Of a stretch of DNA of 36,271 nt, positions 25,709-34,556 are shown in pieces. A program made the position numbers and the translations under genes. Every line of letters begins with the position of its first letter. Positions within the stretch are counted from its first letter, which is position 1. The stretch comes from Fidelibacterota bacterium (GTDB lineage: Bacteria > Fidelibacterota > Marinisomatia > Marinisomatales > TCS55), in contig PBPT01000012.1 of the NCBI GenBank assembly GCA_002724735.1, positions 8,632 to 44,902 on the forward strand, given 5' to 3'. The notes beneath the pieces are model-generated. The model saw only the letters and a list, made by a program, of their open reading frames with translations, made no database searches and had not been told where the DNA came from.

Positions 25709-26149
25709 TTATTGAACTTCGGCAGTTCCCCCAGCTTTTTCAATTTTAGCCTTTGCAGAAGCGCTAAATGCGCTTGCTACTACATGAATTTTTTTGTCAA
25801 TTTCACCATCACCCAAAACTTTTATTGGTCTTAATGAATATTTCACTAATCCATTATCCTTTAAAACAGTTGGATTTATTTTATCAAGATTCATCAAATT
25901 CAAATCAGAGAGATTGACTAATTGATATTCTTTCTTAAAGAGAAAATTTTTAAACCCTTTTTTAGGCACTCTGCGATGCAGTGGCATCTGACCCCCCTCA
26001 AACCAAGGACGATGTTTAGATCCTGATCTCGAATGGTAGCCTTTGTCACCTCGTCCGGCATTTCTTCCTAGACCTGACCCGTGACCTCTTCCAACTCTCT
26101 TTTTTGATTGAGTGGACCCTGTAGCTGGTTTAAGCTCGCCAAGTTTCAT
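25709..26149 (-). CDS. rplO: 50S ribosomal protein uL15
   Basis: The start is ATG 26149 (MKLGELKPATGSTQSKKRVG), one base after rpmD. The 147 residues include the glycine-arginine-rich RVGRGHGSGLGRNAGRGDKG and the C-terminal VVASAFSASAKAKIEKAGGT. It is a late-assembling 23S rRNA-binding protein. Confidence 0.98.
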   Translation of the reverse strand: MKLGELKPATGSTQSKKRVGRGHGSGLGRNAGRGDKGYHSRSGSKHRPWFEGGQMPLHRRVPKKGFKNFLFKKEYQLVNLSDLNLMNLDKINPTVLKDNGLVKYSLRPIKVLGDGEIDKKIHVVASAFSASAKAKIEKAGGTAEVQ

Positions 26150-26150
26150 A

Positions 26151-26333
26151 TTATTCTTGAACCTCAATTAAATAATCAACTACATTAATCATACCCCGAA
26201 GCTGTGGTGTATCTTTATGCTCTACTACTTGGTTTATTTTTTTCAATCCCAAAGCTTTTAAGGTTAGTTTTGCTTTTTGTTTATACCCTATTGGGCTTTT
26301 AATCTGTTTAATTTTAAGTGTCTTTTTAGTCAT
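26151..26333 (-). CDS. rpmD: 50S ribosomal protein uL30
   Basis: This 60-residue protein has the short bacterial uL30 layout: IKQIKSPIGYKQKAKLTLKA followed by LGLKKINQVVEHKDTPQLRG. It sits between rpsE and rplO as usual in the spc operon. Confidence 0.97.
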   Translation of the reverse strand: MTKKTLKIKQIKSPIGYKQKAKLTLKALGLKKINQVVEHKDTPQLRGMINVVDYLIEVQE

Positions 26334-26339
26334 AAATTT

Positions 26340-26837
26340 TTAGTTAAATACTTCTTTAATTGAAATACCTCTTTTATTTGATACGCTTACTGCGTCTTGA
26401 AGACTAGTAAGTGCTTTCATGGTCGCCTTAGTAACGTTTAGAGGGTTATTTGATCCAAATCTTTTGGTTAAGATATTCTTAATACCGACCTGCTCCATAA
26501 CTGCACGTACCGCAGCACCTGCTATAATACCTGTACCAGGGGCAGCAGGTTTCAACATAACCTTACTGGCACTAAATCTTGATACAATCTTGTGAGGTAT
26601 CGTTCCATTTATCAGATCAATTTTTACAATATTTTGTTTAGCTTCTTCTTTGGCCTTATTAATAGCAGACATTACTTCACCAGCTTTTCCTTGTCCAATA
26701 CCAACATGCCCTTTACCATCTCCAATAACAACAAGTGCTCCAAACCGAAAGTTTTTGCCTCGTGAAGTTACTTTTGCTACACGGGTAACTCTGATAACGT
26801 TTTCTTCTTGTAGGTCTAATTCTGCAGGATTAATCAT
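26340..26837 (-). CDS. rpsE: 30S ribosomal protein uS5
   Basis: The 165-residue protein has the double-stranded RNA-binding-like N domain (RVTRVAKVTSRGKNFRFGAL) and the nucleotide loop VVIGDGKGHVGIGQGKAGEV. The C domain includes PAAPGTGIIAGAAVRAVMEQ. It helps keep decoding accurate and lines the mRNA entry site. Confidence 0.98.
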   Translation of the reverse strand: MINPAELDLQEENVIRVTRVAKVTSRGKNFRFGALVVIGDGKGHVGIGQGKAGEVMSAINKAKEEAKQNIVKIDLINGTIPHKIVSRFSASKVMLKPAAPGTGIIAGAAVRAVMEQVGIKNILTKRFGSNNPLNVTKATMKALTSLQDAVSVSNKRGISIKEVFN

Positions 26838-26850
26838 AAATTCTCAATTC

Positions 26851-27225
26851 TTAAAATTTTAAACCGGCCTTGCGAGCTGCCTCAGCCAGCGCTTTAATTC
26901 TTCCATGATATGGATTTCCATTTCTATCAAAAACAACCTCAGTTATTTTCTTCTTCTTTGCTTTGATGGCTATGGATTCACCGACAACTGTGCTAATATC
27001 TTTTTTTGTAATAGCTTTTTTTAAATCTTTCTGAAGATTTTTATCTAAAGATGAAGAGGAGACTAAGGTTGATTGATTGTGATCATCAACGATCTGAGCC
27101 GTAATATTTTTTAAAGATTTGGATACAACCAGACGTAACCGAGTAGGGTGGGCAACATTATTAGCTTTGCTTCTGTTGGTTCTTCTCAGGTTACGAATTT
27201 CTTTTTTTGTTAAGTTTTTTATCAT
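26851..27225 (-). CDS. rplR: 50S ribosomal protein uL18
   Basis: The 124-residue protein has the basic N-terminus and HPTRLRLVVSKSLKNITAQI, and ends with FDRNGNPYHGRIKALAEAAR. uL18 binds 5S rRNA with uL5. The start overlaps the rplF stop by four bases (ATGA). Confidence 0.98.
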   Translation of the reverse strand: MIKNLTKKEIRNLRRTNRSKANNVAHPTRLRLVVSKSLKNITAQIVDDHNQSTLVSSSSLDKNLQKDLKKAITKKDISTVVGESIAIKAKKKKITEVVFDRNGNPYHGRIKALAEAARKAGLKF

Positions 27226-27767
27226 CCTGTAGCTCCACCTACGGTTTTTCCTTGCTTCGAGCGTACGTATTCGTTTTTATACCTTATGCCCTTACCTTTA
27301 TATGGTTCTGGCTTTCTGAAAGATCTAATTTTTGCAGAAACTTCTCCAACAAGCTGCTTATTGATACCAGACACAACTATATCGGTTTTATTAGCTTTTA
27401 TTTCAATGCCATCAGGTGGTTCGAAGTATATGTCGTGTGAATATCCCAGCTGCAAAATCAGATATTTACCATTCATATTTGCCTGATACCCAACACCTCT
27501 TATTTCAAGTTCTTTTTCAAAGCCATTTGATACTCCTTGAACTGCATTGGCTAACAGCTGCCGCACAGTACCATGCAAAGACCTGAATTTTCTAGAATCT
27601 GAAGGTCTGCTAACTATAATTGTATTATTATCCTTAACCACTTTTAATCCATCATTGATAAAAACATTTAGAGAGCCTTTGGGGCCTGATACTTTAACAT
27701 TATCATTTGAAATATCAAGGCTAACCTTATCAGGGATTTCAATTATTTTATTTCCAATTCTTGACAT
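27222..27767 (-). CDS. rplF: 50S ribosomal protein uL6
   Basis: The 181-residue protein begins MSRIGNKIIEIPDKV and has the duplicated RNA-binding fold. The second half carries LGYSHDIYFEPPDGI and the signature RKPEPYKGKGIRY. It lies near the factor-binding site of the 50S subunit. It follows rpsH by three bases. Confidence 0.98.
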   Translation of the reverse strand: MSRIGNKIIEIPDKVSLDISNDNVKVSGPKGSLNVFINDGLKVVKDNNTIIVSRPSDSRKFRSLHGTVRQLLANAVQGVSNGFEKELEIRGVGYQANMNGKYLILQLGYSHDIYFEPPDGIEIKANKTDIVVSGINKQLVGEVSAKIRSFRKPEPYKGKGIRYKNEYVRSKQGKTVGGATG

Positions 27768-27770
27768 TAA

Positions 27771-28169
27771 TTACCACACATTACAAAGGACTTCGCCGCC
27801 AACACCAATGCGCTTAGCAACTTTATTTGAAATAACACCTTTTGAGGTGGACAGAACAGAAATGCCTAAACCATCTAATACGCGTGGTATTTCATTTTGG
27901 TTAACATAAACTCTTCTGCCAGGCTTACTTACTCTTTCAATACCAGAAATGACAGAGCGTCCTTTATGATCGTATTTAATAAATATTCTAATTTTCTGAC
28001 CAACTTTATTATTAATAAACATGAAGTCTTCAATGTATTTTTCTTCCTTCAAAACATAAGAAATTCTTTTTTTCATATTTGAGGATGGAATATCTACAAA
28101 CCTTTTATCAACAGACATTGCGTTTCTTAGTCTTGTTAGCATATCAGATATAGGATCAGTCATTGACAT
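27771..28169 (-). CDS. rpsH: 30S ribosomal protein uS8
   Basis: The 132-residue protein starts MSMTDPISDMLTRLRNA, and AAGGAG six bases before ATG 28169 supports this start over the ATG two codons later. The C-terminal GLGISVLSTSKGVISNKVAK and CNVW end are typical. uS8 is a primary 16S rRNA binder and in E. coli represses the spc operon; no matching mRNA site was identified here. Confidence 0.98.
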   Translation of the reverse strand: MSMTDPISDMLTRLRNAMSVDKRFVDIPSSNMKKRISYVLKEEKYIEDFMFINNKVGQKIRIFIKYDHKGRSVISGIERVSKPGRRVYVNQNEIPRVLDGLGISVLSTSKGVISNKVAKRIGVGGEVLCNVW

Positions 28170-28179
28170 ATTAATCTCC

Positions 28180-28365
28180 TTACCAACTAGCCTTAATTAC
28201 GCCTGGTATTTCACCTTTTAAGGCCATTTCCCTAAAACAAATACGGCATAAACCAAACTTTCTCATATAACCATCAGGTCGACCACAATTAAAACAACGA
28301 TTGTACTTTCTGGTGCTAAACTTTGGAGCTTTTTTAGCTTTAACAATAAGTGCTTTTCTAGCCAT
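28180..28365 (-). CDS. rpsN: 30S ribosomal protein uS14, zinc type (61 residues)
   Basis: The start is ATG 28365 ([16 protein letters not shown]), overlapping rplE by 8 bases. The 61-residue protein is the short zinc form, with Cys24, Cys27, Cys40 and Cys43 in [20 protein letters not shown]. It assembles into the head of the 30S subunit. Confidence 0.97.
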   Translation of the reverse strand: MARKALIVKAKKAPKFSTRKYNRCFNCGRPDGYMRKFGLCRICFREMALKGEIPGVIKASW

Positions 28366-28969
28366 TAGATTCCTCAACAATTACTTCATTTTTAGTTGGT
28401 TTTTCGCGTAATGGTAGGCCTAATAATTTAAGCAACCAGTAAGACTCATCATCAGTATGAGCGGTGGTAGAAAAATTGATATCCATACCTCGAATGCTAT
28501 CAATTTTGTCATAATCAATTTCAGTAAAAATAATTTGCTCTTTGACACCGAAGGAAAAGTTTCCTCTTCCATCGAAAGATTTAAAAGAAAGTCCCCTAAA
28601 ATCTCTAGTTCTTGGCAATGCAACAGATACCAACCTTTCGAAAAAGTCATACATTCTATTTCCTCTCATCGTAACTTTGCAACCTATTGGAAAACCTTTT
28701 CGAATTTTAAAATTTGAAATATCTTTTCTTGATTTTGTAACTATAGGTTTTTGACCTGAAATTAGGGTTAATTCATTGATTCCGCTTTCAAGTTTTTTTG
28801 GATTATCTTTAGCGTCTCCAATACCCATATTTATAGATATATGACGAACTTTAGGTACCTCCATAACGTTCGAATAGTTGAACTGCTTCATCATTGAGGG
28901 AACAACCATATCTGTATACTTTAACCTAAAATTTGGTAAATTTAGCCTAGAAGTTTTCGTCTTCGACAT
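28358..28969 (-). CDS. rplE: 50S ribosomal protein uL5
   Basis: The 203 residues include [20 protein letters not shown], the loop [20 protein letters not shown] and the C-terminal [15 protein letters not shown]. The C-terminus has a short acidic extension ([11 protein letters not shown]). uL5 binds 5S rRNA and contacts P-site tRNA. Its start overlaps the rplX stop by one base (TAATG). Confidence 0.98.
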   Translation of the reverse strand: MSKTKTSRLNLPNFRLKYTDMVVPSMMKQFNYSNVMEVPKVRHISINMGIGDAKDNPKKLESGINELTLISGQKPIVTKSRKDISNFKIRKGFPIGCKVTMRGNRMYDFFERLVSVALPRTRDFRGLSFKSFDGRGNFSFGVKEQIIFTEIDYDKIDSIRGMDINFSTTAHTDDESYWLLKLLGLPLREKPTKNEVIVEESNG

Positions 28970-29277
28970 TAGTCTTTAATTTCCTCGCCATTCTTAATTG
29001 AAAATCTAGTTTTGGTACCATCATCAAGCGATTTATACCCAATTCGAGTAGGTGTGCTATTATGTAAAAACATAACGTTTGAAATATGAAGAGATCCTTC
29101 TTTTTCTACAATTCCACCTTTGGGATTGTCTTGAGTAGGTCGGGTATGTTTTTTAATAAGATTTACACCTTCAATAATAACACGATTTTTATTTTTTAAG
29201 ATTTTTAAAATTTTACCCTCTTTACCTTTATGGTTTCCACTAACGACTCTTACATTCATACCGCTTTTAAGACGCAT
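28969..29277 (-). CDS. rplX: 50S ribosomal protein uL24
   Basis: This 102-residue KOW-domain protein has VRVVSGNHKGKEGKILKILK and LIKKHTRPTQDNPKGGIVEK. It nucleates 50S assembly by binding the 5' domain of 23S rRNA. It lies one base after rplN. Confidence 0.98.
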   Translation of the reverse strand: MRLKSGMNVRVVSGNHKGKEGKILKILKNKNRVIIEGVNLIKKHTRPTQDNPKGGIVEKEGSLHISNVMFLHNSTPTRIGYKSLDDGTKTRFSIKNGEEIKD

Positions 29278-29278
29278 A

Positions 29279-29647
29279 TTACAATACCTCCGGAGCCATC
29301 GATATAATTTTCATATAACCACTATCTCTAAGCTCTCTAGCAACTGGACCTAAAACTCTAGTACCTCTAGGCTCACCTGCTTCGTTAAGCAAGACTGCAG
29401 CGTTATCATCAAAACGAATATATGATCCATCTGGTCTTCTAACTTCTTTACGAGTTCTTACAACAACTGCTCTGGAGACCTGACCTTTTTTAACCATTCC
29501 GTCAGGTATAGCGTTTTTGACAGATACTACAATTACATCACCAAGAGATGCATATCTACGGCGACTGCCACCAAGTACCTTAAAACAGAGAACTTCTCTT
29601 GCTCCAGAATTATCTGCTACTTTTAATCTTGTTTCTTGTTGAATCAC
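29279..29647 (-). CDS. rplN: 50S ribosomal protein uL14 (GTG start)
   Basis: The 122-residue protein reads [20 protein letters not shown] and carries the signature stretch [20 protein letters not shown] and [20 protein letters not shown]. The start codon is GTG (29647), three bases after the rpsQ stop. It forms an intersubunit bridge. Confidence 0.98.
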   Translation of the reverse strand: MIQQETRLKVADNSGAREVLCFKVLGGSRRRYASLGDVIVVSVKNAIPDGMVKKGQVSRAVVVRTRKEVRRPDGSYIRFDDNAAVLLNEAGEPRGTRVLGPVARELRDSGYMKIISMAPEVL

Positions 29648-29650
29648 TAT

Positions 29651-29917
29651 TCAATTATCTAGTTTGATTGACTTGCGAACAATTTCACTTACTTGCCAAC
29701 GCTTTGTTTTGCTCAAAGGACGAACAGAAGAAATTTTAACTATATCTCCAACTTTAGGGCTTACAGAGGCAACATGTGAATTATACTTTTTAAATTTTTT
29801 CAAAATTTTTCCGTAAACGGGATGTGGGATCTTGCGCGTTACTTGAACAACTACAGTTTTGTCCATTTTATCACTCACAACTTCACCTATCAAAACCTGC
29901 TTTCTTCTATCTTTCAT
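29651..29917 (-). CDS. rpsQ: 30S ribosomal protein uS17
   Basis: This 88-residue OB-fold protein has the family features DKMDKTVVVQVTRKIPHPVY and GDIVKISSVRPLSKTKRWQV. Its ATG overlaps the rpmC stop (ATGA), indicating translational coupling. It is a primary 16S rRNA-binding protein. Confidence 0.98.
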   Translation of the reverse strand: MKDRRKQVLIGEVVSDKMDKTVVVQVTRKIPHPVYGKILKKFKKYNSHVASVSPKVGDIVKISSVRPLSKTKRWQVSEIVRKSIKLDN

Positions 29918-30129
29918 TTAATTTCCTCACCACTTCTGATACCTTTTGCAAACTCACTTTTAACCGTGAGTAATTGAGCTATTTCTTTTTTAATGAATCT
30001 AATCTCCAAAGGGTCCTCTAACTGCTGCAGGGCTTTTTGAAATCGAAGGTTCTGAAGCTTGATTTGATTATCCTTAATCATATCATCCAGGTCAGACATT
30101 TTTAAATCTTTTAATTCACTTTTTTTCAC
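29914..30129 (-). CDS. rpmC: 50S ribosomal protein uL29 (GTG start)
   Basis: This 71-residue two-helix protein (KKSELKDLKMSDLDDMI, then NLRFQKALQQLEDPLEIRFI) begins at GTG 30129, sharing one base with the TAG stop of rplP. It lies near the peptide exit tunnel, where it contributes with uL23 to the docking site for chaperone and targeting factors. Confidence 0.97.
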   Translation of the reverse strand: MKKSELKDLKMSDLDDMIKDNQIKLQNLRFQKALQQLEDPLEIRFIKKEIAQLLTVKSEFAKGIRSGEEIK

Positions 30130-30542
30130 TATAATTCTCTTCTGCTAACAATTTTAGTTTTGATTGGCAGCTTATTTGAGGCATTATGAAATGCTTTTTC
30201 AGCTCCATCTCTATCTACTCCATCCACTTCAAAAAGAATTCTTCCAGGCTTAACTACAGCGACCCAGTATTCAGGTGATCCTTTACCTTTACCCATCCTA
30301 GTTTCTGCTGGTTTCTTTGTGATAGGTTTATCCGGAAAAATTCTAATCCACATTTTTCCAATTTTTCTAACAACACGAGTGATTGATATTCGACATGCTT
30401 CTATTTGCCTGCTTGTAATCCAGCCTGCTTCAATCGCTTTTAAGCCGTATGAACCGAACGCAACATAGTCCCCGCCTTTGGCCATGCCTCTTCGATTTCC
30501 CCGATGATGCCTTCTGTATTTTGTTTTTTTTGGTTCAAGCAT
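30129..30542 (-). CDS. rplP: 50S ribosomal protein uL16
   Basis: The 137-residue protein begins [20 protein letters not shown] and includes [20 protein letters not shown] and [20 protein letters not shown]. The stretch after GKGSPEYW reaches toward the A-site tRNA elbow. It follows rpsC by four bases. Confidence 0.98.
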   Translation of the reverse strand: MLEPKKTKYRRHHRGNRRGMAKGGDYVAFGSYGLKAIEAGWITSRQIEACRISITRVVRKIGKMWIRIFPDKPITKKPAETRMGKGKGSPEYWVAVVKPGRILFEVDGVDRDGAEKAFHNASNKLPIKTKIVSRREL

Positions 30543-30546
30543 AATT

Positions 30547-31197
30547 CTATTTCACTGACTCACCATTACAAATCCACACCTTTATTCCAATAATTCCATA
30601 TTGTGTTTGCGCTTCTGTTAAAACATAATCAATATCAGCCCTAAGTGTATGAAGTGGCACTCTTCCTTCAGAAAATTTCTCGCTTCTAGCTATTTCAGCC
30701 CCACCGAGCCTTCCGGCTACATTCACTCTAATTCCATCAGCGCCCATACGCATTGTGGATTGAATAGCCTTACTGACTACGCGTCTGTAAGAAACTTTCT
30801 TTTGTAATTGATGCGCAATATTTGCACCAACTAAAGCAGCATCAAGTTCGGGACGTTTGATCTCTGAAATGTTAATTTGAACAGTTTTGGATGAATTGGT
30901 ATCAGTTGATAAATTGGTTAATTGCTTAACTTCATCTTTTAGTCTATTTACTTCTTCACCACCTTTTCCTATAACAATTCCTGGTCTAGCCGTATGTATG
31001 GTAATTGTAATCGTTTTAGATGTACGACTAATATCTACTTTTGAGATACCAGCATTTGGGAGGCGAGCATTTAAATATTTGCGAATTTTAACATCACCTT
31101 CAAGTTCAGTTGCAAAAGAATTTTCAGTAAACCATGTAGACTTCCAATTTTTATTAACTTGTAATCTGAATCCTACTGGATGTGTTTTTTGACCCAA
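30547..31197 (-). CDS. rpsC: 30S ribosomal protein uS3
   Basis: This 216-residue protein has an N-terminal [20 protein letters not shown], a KH type II domain with [14 protein letters not shown], and the C-terminal [20 protein letters not shown]. It forms part of the mRNA entry channel. It lies 16 bases after rplV. Confidence 0.98.
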   Translation of the reverse strand: MGQKTHPVGFRLQVNKNWKSTWFTENSFATELEGDVKIRKYLNARLPNAGISKVDISRTSKTITITIHTARPGIVIGKGGEEVNRLKDEVKQLTNLSTDTNSSKTVQINISEIKRPELDAALVGANIAHQLQKKVSYRRVVSKAIQSTMRMGADGIRVNVAGRLGGAEIARSEKFSEGRVPLHTLRADIDYVLTEAQTQYGIIGIKVWICNGESVK

Positions 31198-31213
31198 AGT
31201 CTATACTCCTACC

Positions 31214-31561
31214 TTAATTGTCTTCAGTTGAAACAACTATTGTTAAATGCGAAGATTTTTTGTTTAATTTTGAAATTCTACCCATTGAAGCTGCTCTAAA
31301 CCTTTTCATGTGTGGAGCTCCATTTGCAAAACACTCTTTAATATAAATGTCTTTAGTCGAAATATTTTCCTCATCAGATTTGTTCATTAGGTTGGCAACA
31401 GCGGAACTAAGTGTTTTTTCTATTTGATAAGCTGCTTTAGCTTTAGAAAAATGAAGATAATTCATTGCACGATCAACTTTTACCCCTCTGACATCATCTA
31501 AAACTAACCTCATTTTTCTTGGAGACTGTCTGATATGTCTAGTAATTGCTATTGCTTCCAT
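31214..31561 (-). CDS. rplV: 50S ribosomal protein uL22
   Basis: The 115 residues begin MEAIAITRHIRQSPRKMRLV. The extended hairpin loop that lines the exit tunnel reads FANGAPHMKRFRAASMGRIS, without visible insertions or deletions of the kind linked to macrolide resistance. It lies 6 bases after rpsS. Confidence 0.98.
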   Translation of the reverse strand: MEAIAITRHIRQSPRKMRLVLDDVRGVKVDRAMNYLHFSKAKAAYQIEKTLSSAVANLMNKSDEENISTKDIYIKECFANGAPHMKRFRAASMGRISKLNKKSSHLTIVVSTEDN

Positions 31562-31567
31562 AAATTA

Positions 31568-31837
31568 TTAGTTCTTTCTATCCCCTGAATGAAGCCTAAA
31601 AGTTCTTGTTGGGGAAAACTCTCCCAGCTTATGACCCACCATATTTTCAAATACAAAAACAGGAATGAATTTATTACCATTGTGTACTGCAAAAGTGTGT
31701 CCAACAAAATCTGGAGTTATCATGGACCTTCGAGACCAAGTTTTGATTACTTGTTTTTTTCCGCTTTCATTCATCTTGTCTATCTTCTTTAAAAGCTTCG
31801 AATCGACAAATGGTCCTTTTTTTAAAGAGCGAGCCAC
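31568..31837 (-). CDS. rpsS: 30S ribosomal protein uS19
   Basis: The 89-residue protein reads [20 protein letters not shown] and has [20 protein letters not shown] with the family's [16 protein letters not shown] signature. It sits at the head of the 30S next to uS13. It follows rplB by three bases. Confidence 0.98.
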   Translation of the reverse strand: MARSLKKGPFVDSKLLKKIDKMNESGKKQVIKTWSRRSMITPDFVGHTFAVHNGNKFIPVFVFENMVGHKLGEFSPTRTFRLHSGDRKN

Positions 31838-31840
31838 AAC

Positions 31841-32665
31841 CTACTTTCTCCTTTTAATTATTAAATCATTTGACTTTTTATTTTTCTTGCGTGTCTTGAA
31901 TCCTTTTGCAGGCTGACCCCATGGTGATACTGGATGTCTTCCACCAGAGGTTTTTCCTTCACCACCGCCATGCGGGTGATCTACAGGATTCATCACAACG
32001 CCTCTAACTTTAGGCCTTTTACCAAGCCATCGAGTTCTTCCTGCTTTTCCAGATACGATCTGTTCATGAGATTTGTTACCTACTTCGCCAATAGTTGCAA
32101 AGCAGGTTTCTCTAACTAGACGAATTTCTCCAGATGGAAGTTTAAGTGTGGTAAATCCCTCATCGTGCGCCATTACCTGAGCAGCGGATCCAGCGCTTCT
32201 TACCATTTTACCACCACAACCAGGTATTAGCTCGACATTGTGCACAAACATGCCTGTTGCTACTTTAAACAAAGGCAATGCATTACCGATTTTTAATGGT
32301 GCGTTATCACCACTAACAACTTCATCTCCAACTTTAATTTGAGATGGAGATAAAATGTATCTTTTCTCCCCATCAGCGTAAAACAAAAGGGCTATGTTTG
32401 CAGAACGATTAGGATCATACTCTATAGCAACAACTTTAGCAGGTATGCTATGCTTATCTCTTTTAAAATCAATAATACGATAACGTCTTTTATGACCACC
32501 ACCGATGTGGCGTGAAGTTATTCTTCCTTTATTATTGCGTCCACCAGTTTTTCTTAAAGCAACTGTTAATGATTTTTCTGGAGATTGTTTTGTAATTTCA
32601 GAAAAATCACTTCTAGATGCAAATCGAGAACCAGGAGTGTTCGGTTTTAAATTTCTTATACCCAT
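31841..32665 (-). CDS. rplB: 50S ribosomal protein uL2
   Basis: The 274-residue protein has the central RNA-binding domain ([20 protein letters not shown]) and the conserved [20 protein letters not shown] loop, whose histidine lies close to the peptidyl transferase centre. The tail is basic. It is directly adjacent to rplW, with no gap between stop and start codons. Confidence 0.98.
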   Translation of the reverse strand: MGIRNLKPNTPGSRFASRSDFSEITKQSPEKSLTVALRKTGGRNNKGRITSRHIGGGHKRRYRIIDFKRDKHSIPAKVVAIEYDPNRSANIALLFYADGEKRYILSPSQIKVGDEVVSGDNAPLKIGNALPLFKVATGMFVHNVELIPGCGGKMVRSAGSAAQVMAHDEGFTTLKLPSGEIRLVRETCFATIGEVGNKSHEQIVSGKAGRTRWLGKRPKVRGVVMNPVDHPHGGGEGKTSGGRHPVSPWGQPAKGFKTRKKNKKSNDLIIKRRK

Positions 32666-32989
32666 TTAACTTTCAACACCCATTTCCATAAGGTCTAAAT
32701 TTTCACCATCTTTTAAGGTGATAATAGCTTTTTTCCAGTTTGCTCTTTTGCCATTGGTGCGAATAGTTTTTCCACCACTTCTTACTGTCATAGTTCTTTC
32801 TTTACCGATCCGGGTCATTGTTGTAACTGAATCAACTTTTACATCAAAAAGAGATTCTATGCTTTTTTTAATTTCTAACTTGTTCGCTTTCATAGAAACT
32901 TGAAAAGAGTATTTCCTATCATCTTCTAATCTGCTCATTTTTTCGGTAAACAGAGGTCTAATTATTATATTTTGAATATCAGTGGACAT
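32666..32989 (-). CDS. rplW: 50S ribosomal protein uL23
   Basis: The 107-residue protein has IIRPLFTEKMSRLEDDRKYS, VSMKANKLEIKKSIESLFDV and a basic loop ending in KRANWKKAIITLKDGENLDL. It is the main docking site at the exit tunnel for trigger factor and SRP. It lies two bases after rplD. Confidence 0.98.
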   Translation of the reverse strand: MSTDIQNIIIRPLFTEKMSRLEDDRKYSFQVSMKANKLEIKKSIESLFDVKVDSVTTMTRIGKERTMTVRSGGKTIRTNGKRANWKKAIITLKDGENLDLMEMGVES

Positions 32990-32991
32990 GA

Positions 32992-33621
32992 TTAATTCTC
33001 AGAAAGTTGATTATTTAATAATTCTAAACCAGATTTCTCAGCAACTATAAAATCGCAATCAATTAAATCATATGTACTTGCTCTTAGGGATTCAACTAAG
33101 TATACATTAGGAATATTTCTAGCTGCTAAGAATAGGTTGTCTTTTTCTGAATCTACTAAAAGAGTTACCTTCTTTTTAGATAGGTTTAAGGAGGAAAGTA
33201 GGCTTGTTAAAAGCTTTGTTTTTGGCTCACTTAATGAAATATCATCTATGACAATAAACTTTTTATTTTGAATTTTATCTGACAATACAGATTTGCGTGC
33301 TAAAAGTCGCATTTTCTTTGTAGTTTTTTTAGTGTAAGAGTGTGGTTCAGGCCCAAAAACTGTTCCACCACCCTTCCATAATGGGGATCTAATTGTACCC
33401 GCTCGAGCTACTCCTCGACCCTTCTGCTTCCATGGTTTTTTGCCTCCACCACGTACCATTGATCTATTTTTTGTGGAATGAGTACCTTGCCTACTGTTTG
33501 ATAGTTCACTAACCACTGCTTGATGGACAACGTGTGTGTTTGGCTCGATACCAAAGACTGAGTCATCAAGAATTATTTGATCGCTTTTGGATCCATCAAT
33601 TTTGTAAATATCTAATTTCAT
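32992..33621 (-). CDS. rplD: 50S ribosomal protein uL4
   Basis: The 209-residue protein has the tunnel loop GGGKKPWKQKGRGVARAGTI and SPLWKGGGTVFGPEPHSY. In E. coli the protein also represses the S10 operon; the leader that would carry such a site is not in this window. It lies one base after rplC. Confidence 0.98.
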   Translation of the reverse strand: MKLDIYKIDGSKSDQIILDDSVFGIEPNTHVVHQAVVSELSNSRQGTHSTKNRSMVRGGGKKPWKQKGRGVARAGTIRSPLWKGGGTVFGPEPHSYTKKTTKKMRLLARKSVLSDKIQNKKFIVIDDISLSEPKTKLLTSLLSSLNLSKKKVTLLVDSEKDNLFLAARNIPNVYLVESLRASTYDLIDCDFIVAEKSGLELLNNQLSEN

Positions 33622-33622
33622 A

Positions 33623-34240
33623 CTATTTTGAAATGAAAATTATTCCATTTTTTGGTCCAGGAACTGAACCTTTTATTAATAATCTATTATTAACCTTATC
33701 TACTGATACTACCTCAAGATTTCTAACTGAGTGATTTTTATTGCCATATTGTCCAGCCATTTTCATACCCTTAAAAACTCTAGATGGGTCAAAAGCCTGT
33801 CCAATAGATCCAGGGGACCTGGGGTGCTCTCTCTGTCCATGGGTCTTTGGACCACCACCGAAACCATGTCTCTTCATTACACCCGAAAATCCTCGACCTT
33901 TAGTAGTTCCTTTGATAGTAACATATTCACCAATCTTGAAAAGCGTAACACCAAACTCTTGACCAGTTTCATAGTTAAAATTTGTCACTGGAACAAATTC
34001 GGCTAAAAAACGCTTTGCATTTGTTTTTGATTTACTAAAGTGACCTGATTGAGGTTTATTTAAATGTTTTTCTTTTATATCACAATAACCAACTTGAATG
34101 GCGTCATATCCATCGCTTGATTTTGTTTTAACTTGAGTAACTACGCAAGGACCAGCCTCAACAACAGTTACAGGAACAGAGATTCCTGATTCGTTGAAAA
34201 TTTGCGTCATACCAATCTTTTTTCCAATTAAACCACGCAC
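33623..34240 (-). CDS. rplC: 50S ribosomal protein uL3
   Basis: The 205-residue protein reads [20 protein letters not shown] and carries the central extension [20 protein letters not shown] and [13 protein letters not shown], which reaches the peptidyl transferase centre. It is an early assembly protein. It follows rpsJ by two bases. Confidence 0.98.
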   Translation of the reverse strand: MRGLIGKKIGMTQIFNESGISVPVTVVEAGPCVVTQVKTKSSDGYDAIQVGYCDIKEKHLNKPQSGHFSKSKTNAKRFLAEFVPVTNFNYETGQEFGVTLFKIGEYVTIKGTTKGRGFSGVMKRHGFGGGPKTHGQREHPRSPGSIGQAFDPSRVFKGMKMAGQYGNKNHSVRNLEVVSVDKVNNRLLIKGSVPGPKNGIIFISK

Positions 34241-34242
34241 AA

Positions 34243-34551
34243 TTAAACCTTAATTTCTATATCTACACCTGCAGGTAAATCAAGTTTCATCAAGGCCTCA
34301 ACGGTTTTAGGTGTTGAATTTAGAATGTCAATTAATCTTTTATGAATTTTGGTTTGAAATTGCTCTCGTGATTTTTTATCAACAAAGGGAGATCTCAAGA
34401 CAGTATAAATTGTTCTTTTTGTAGGTAATGGGATAGGGCCAGATATTATAGCTCCAGTTGACTTAGCGGTTTTAACTATTTTTTCAGTCGACTTATCAAT
34501 AAGATAATGGTCATAAGCTTTTAAACTGATTCTTATTGTTTGATTAGCCAT
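34243..34551 (-). CDS. rpsJ: 30S ribosomal protein uS10
   Basis: The 102-residue protein has [20 protein letters not shown] and the loop [20 protein letters not shown]. uS10 also acts as NusE in transcription antitermination. It starts five bases after the fusA stop, so tuf, which often separates these genes, is absent here. Confidence 0.98.
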   Translation of the reverse strand: MANQTIRISLKAYDHYLIDKSTEKIVKTAKSTGAIISGPIPLPTKRTIYTVLRSPFVDKKSREQFQTKIHKRLIDILNSTPKTVEALMKLDLPAGVDIEIKV

Positions 34552-34556
34552 ATTTT

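Noticed and set aside
25709-30542. uS8- or uL4-type autoregulatory mRNA sites in the ribosomal cluster
   Set aside because: Gene junctions are a few bases long or overlap, and I could not recognise any 16S-like mimic by eye. A covariance search would be needed.
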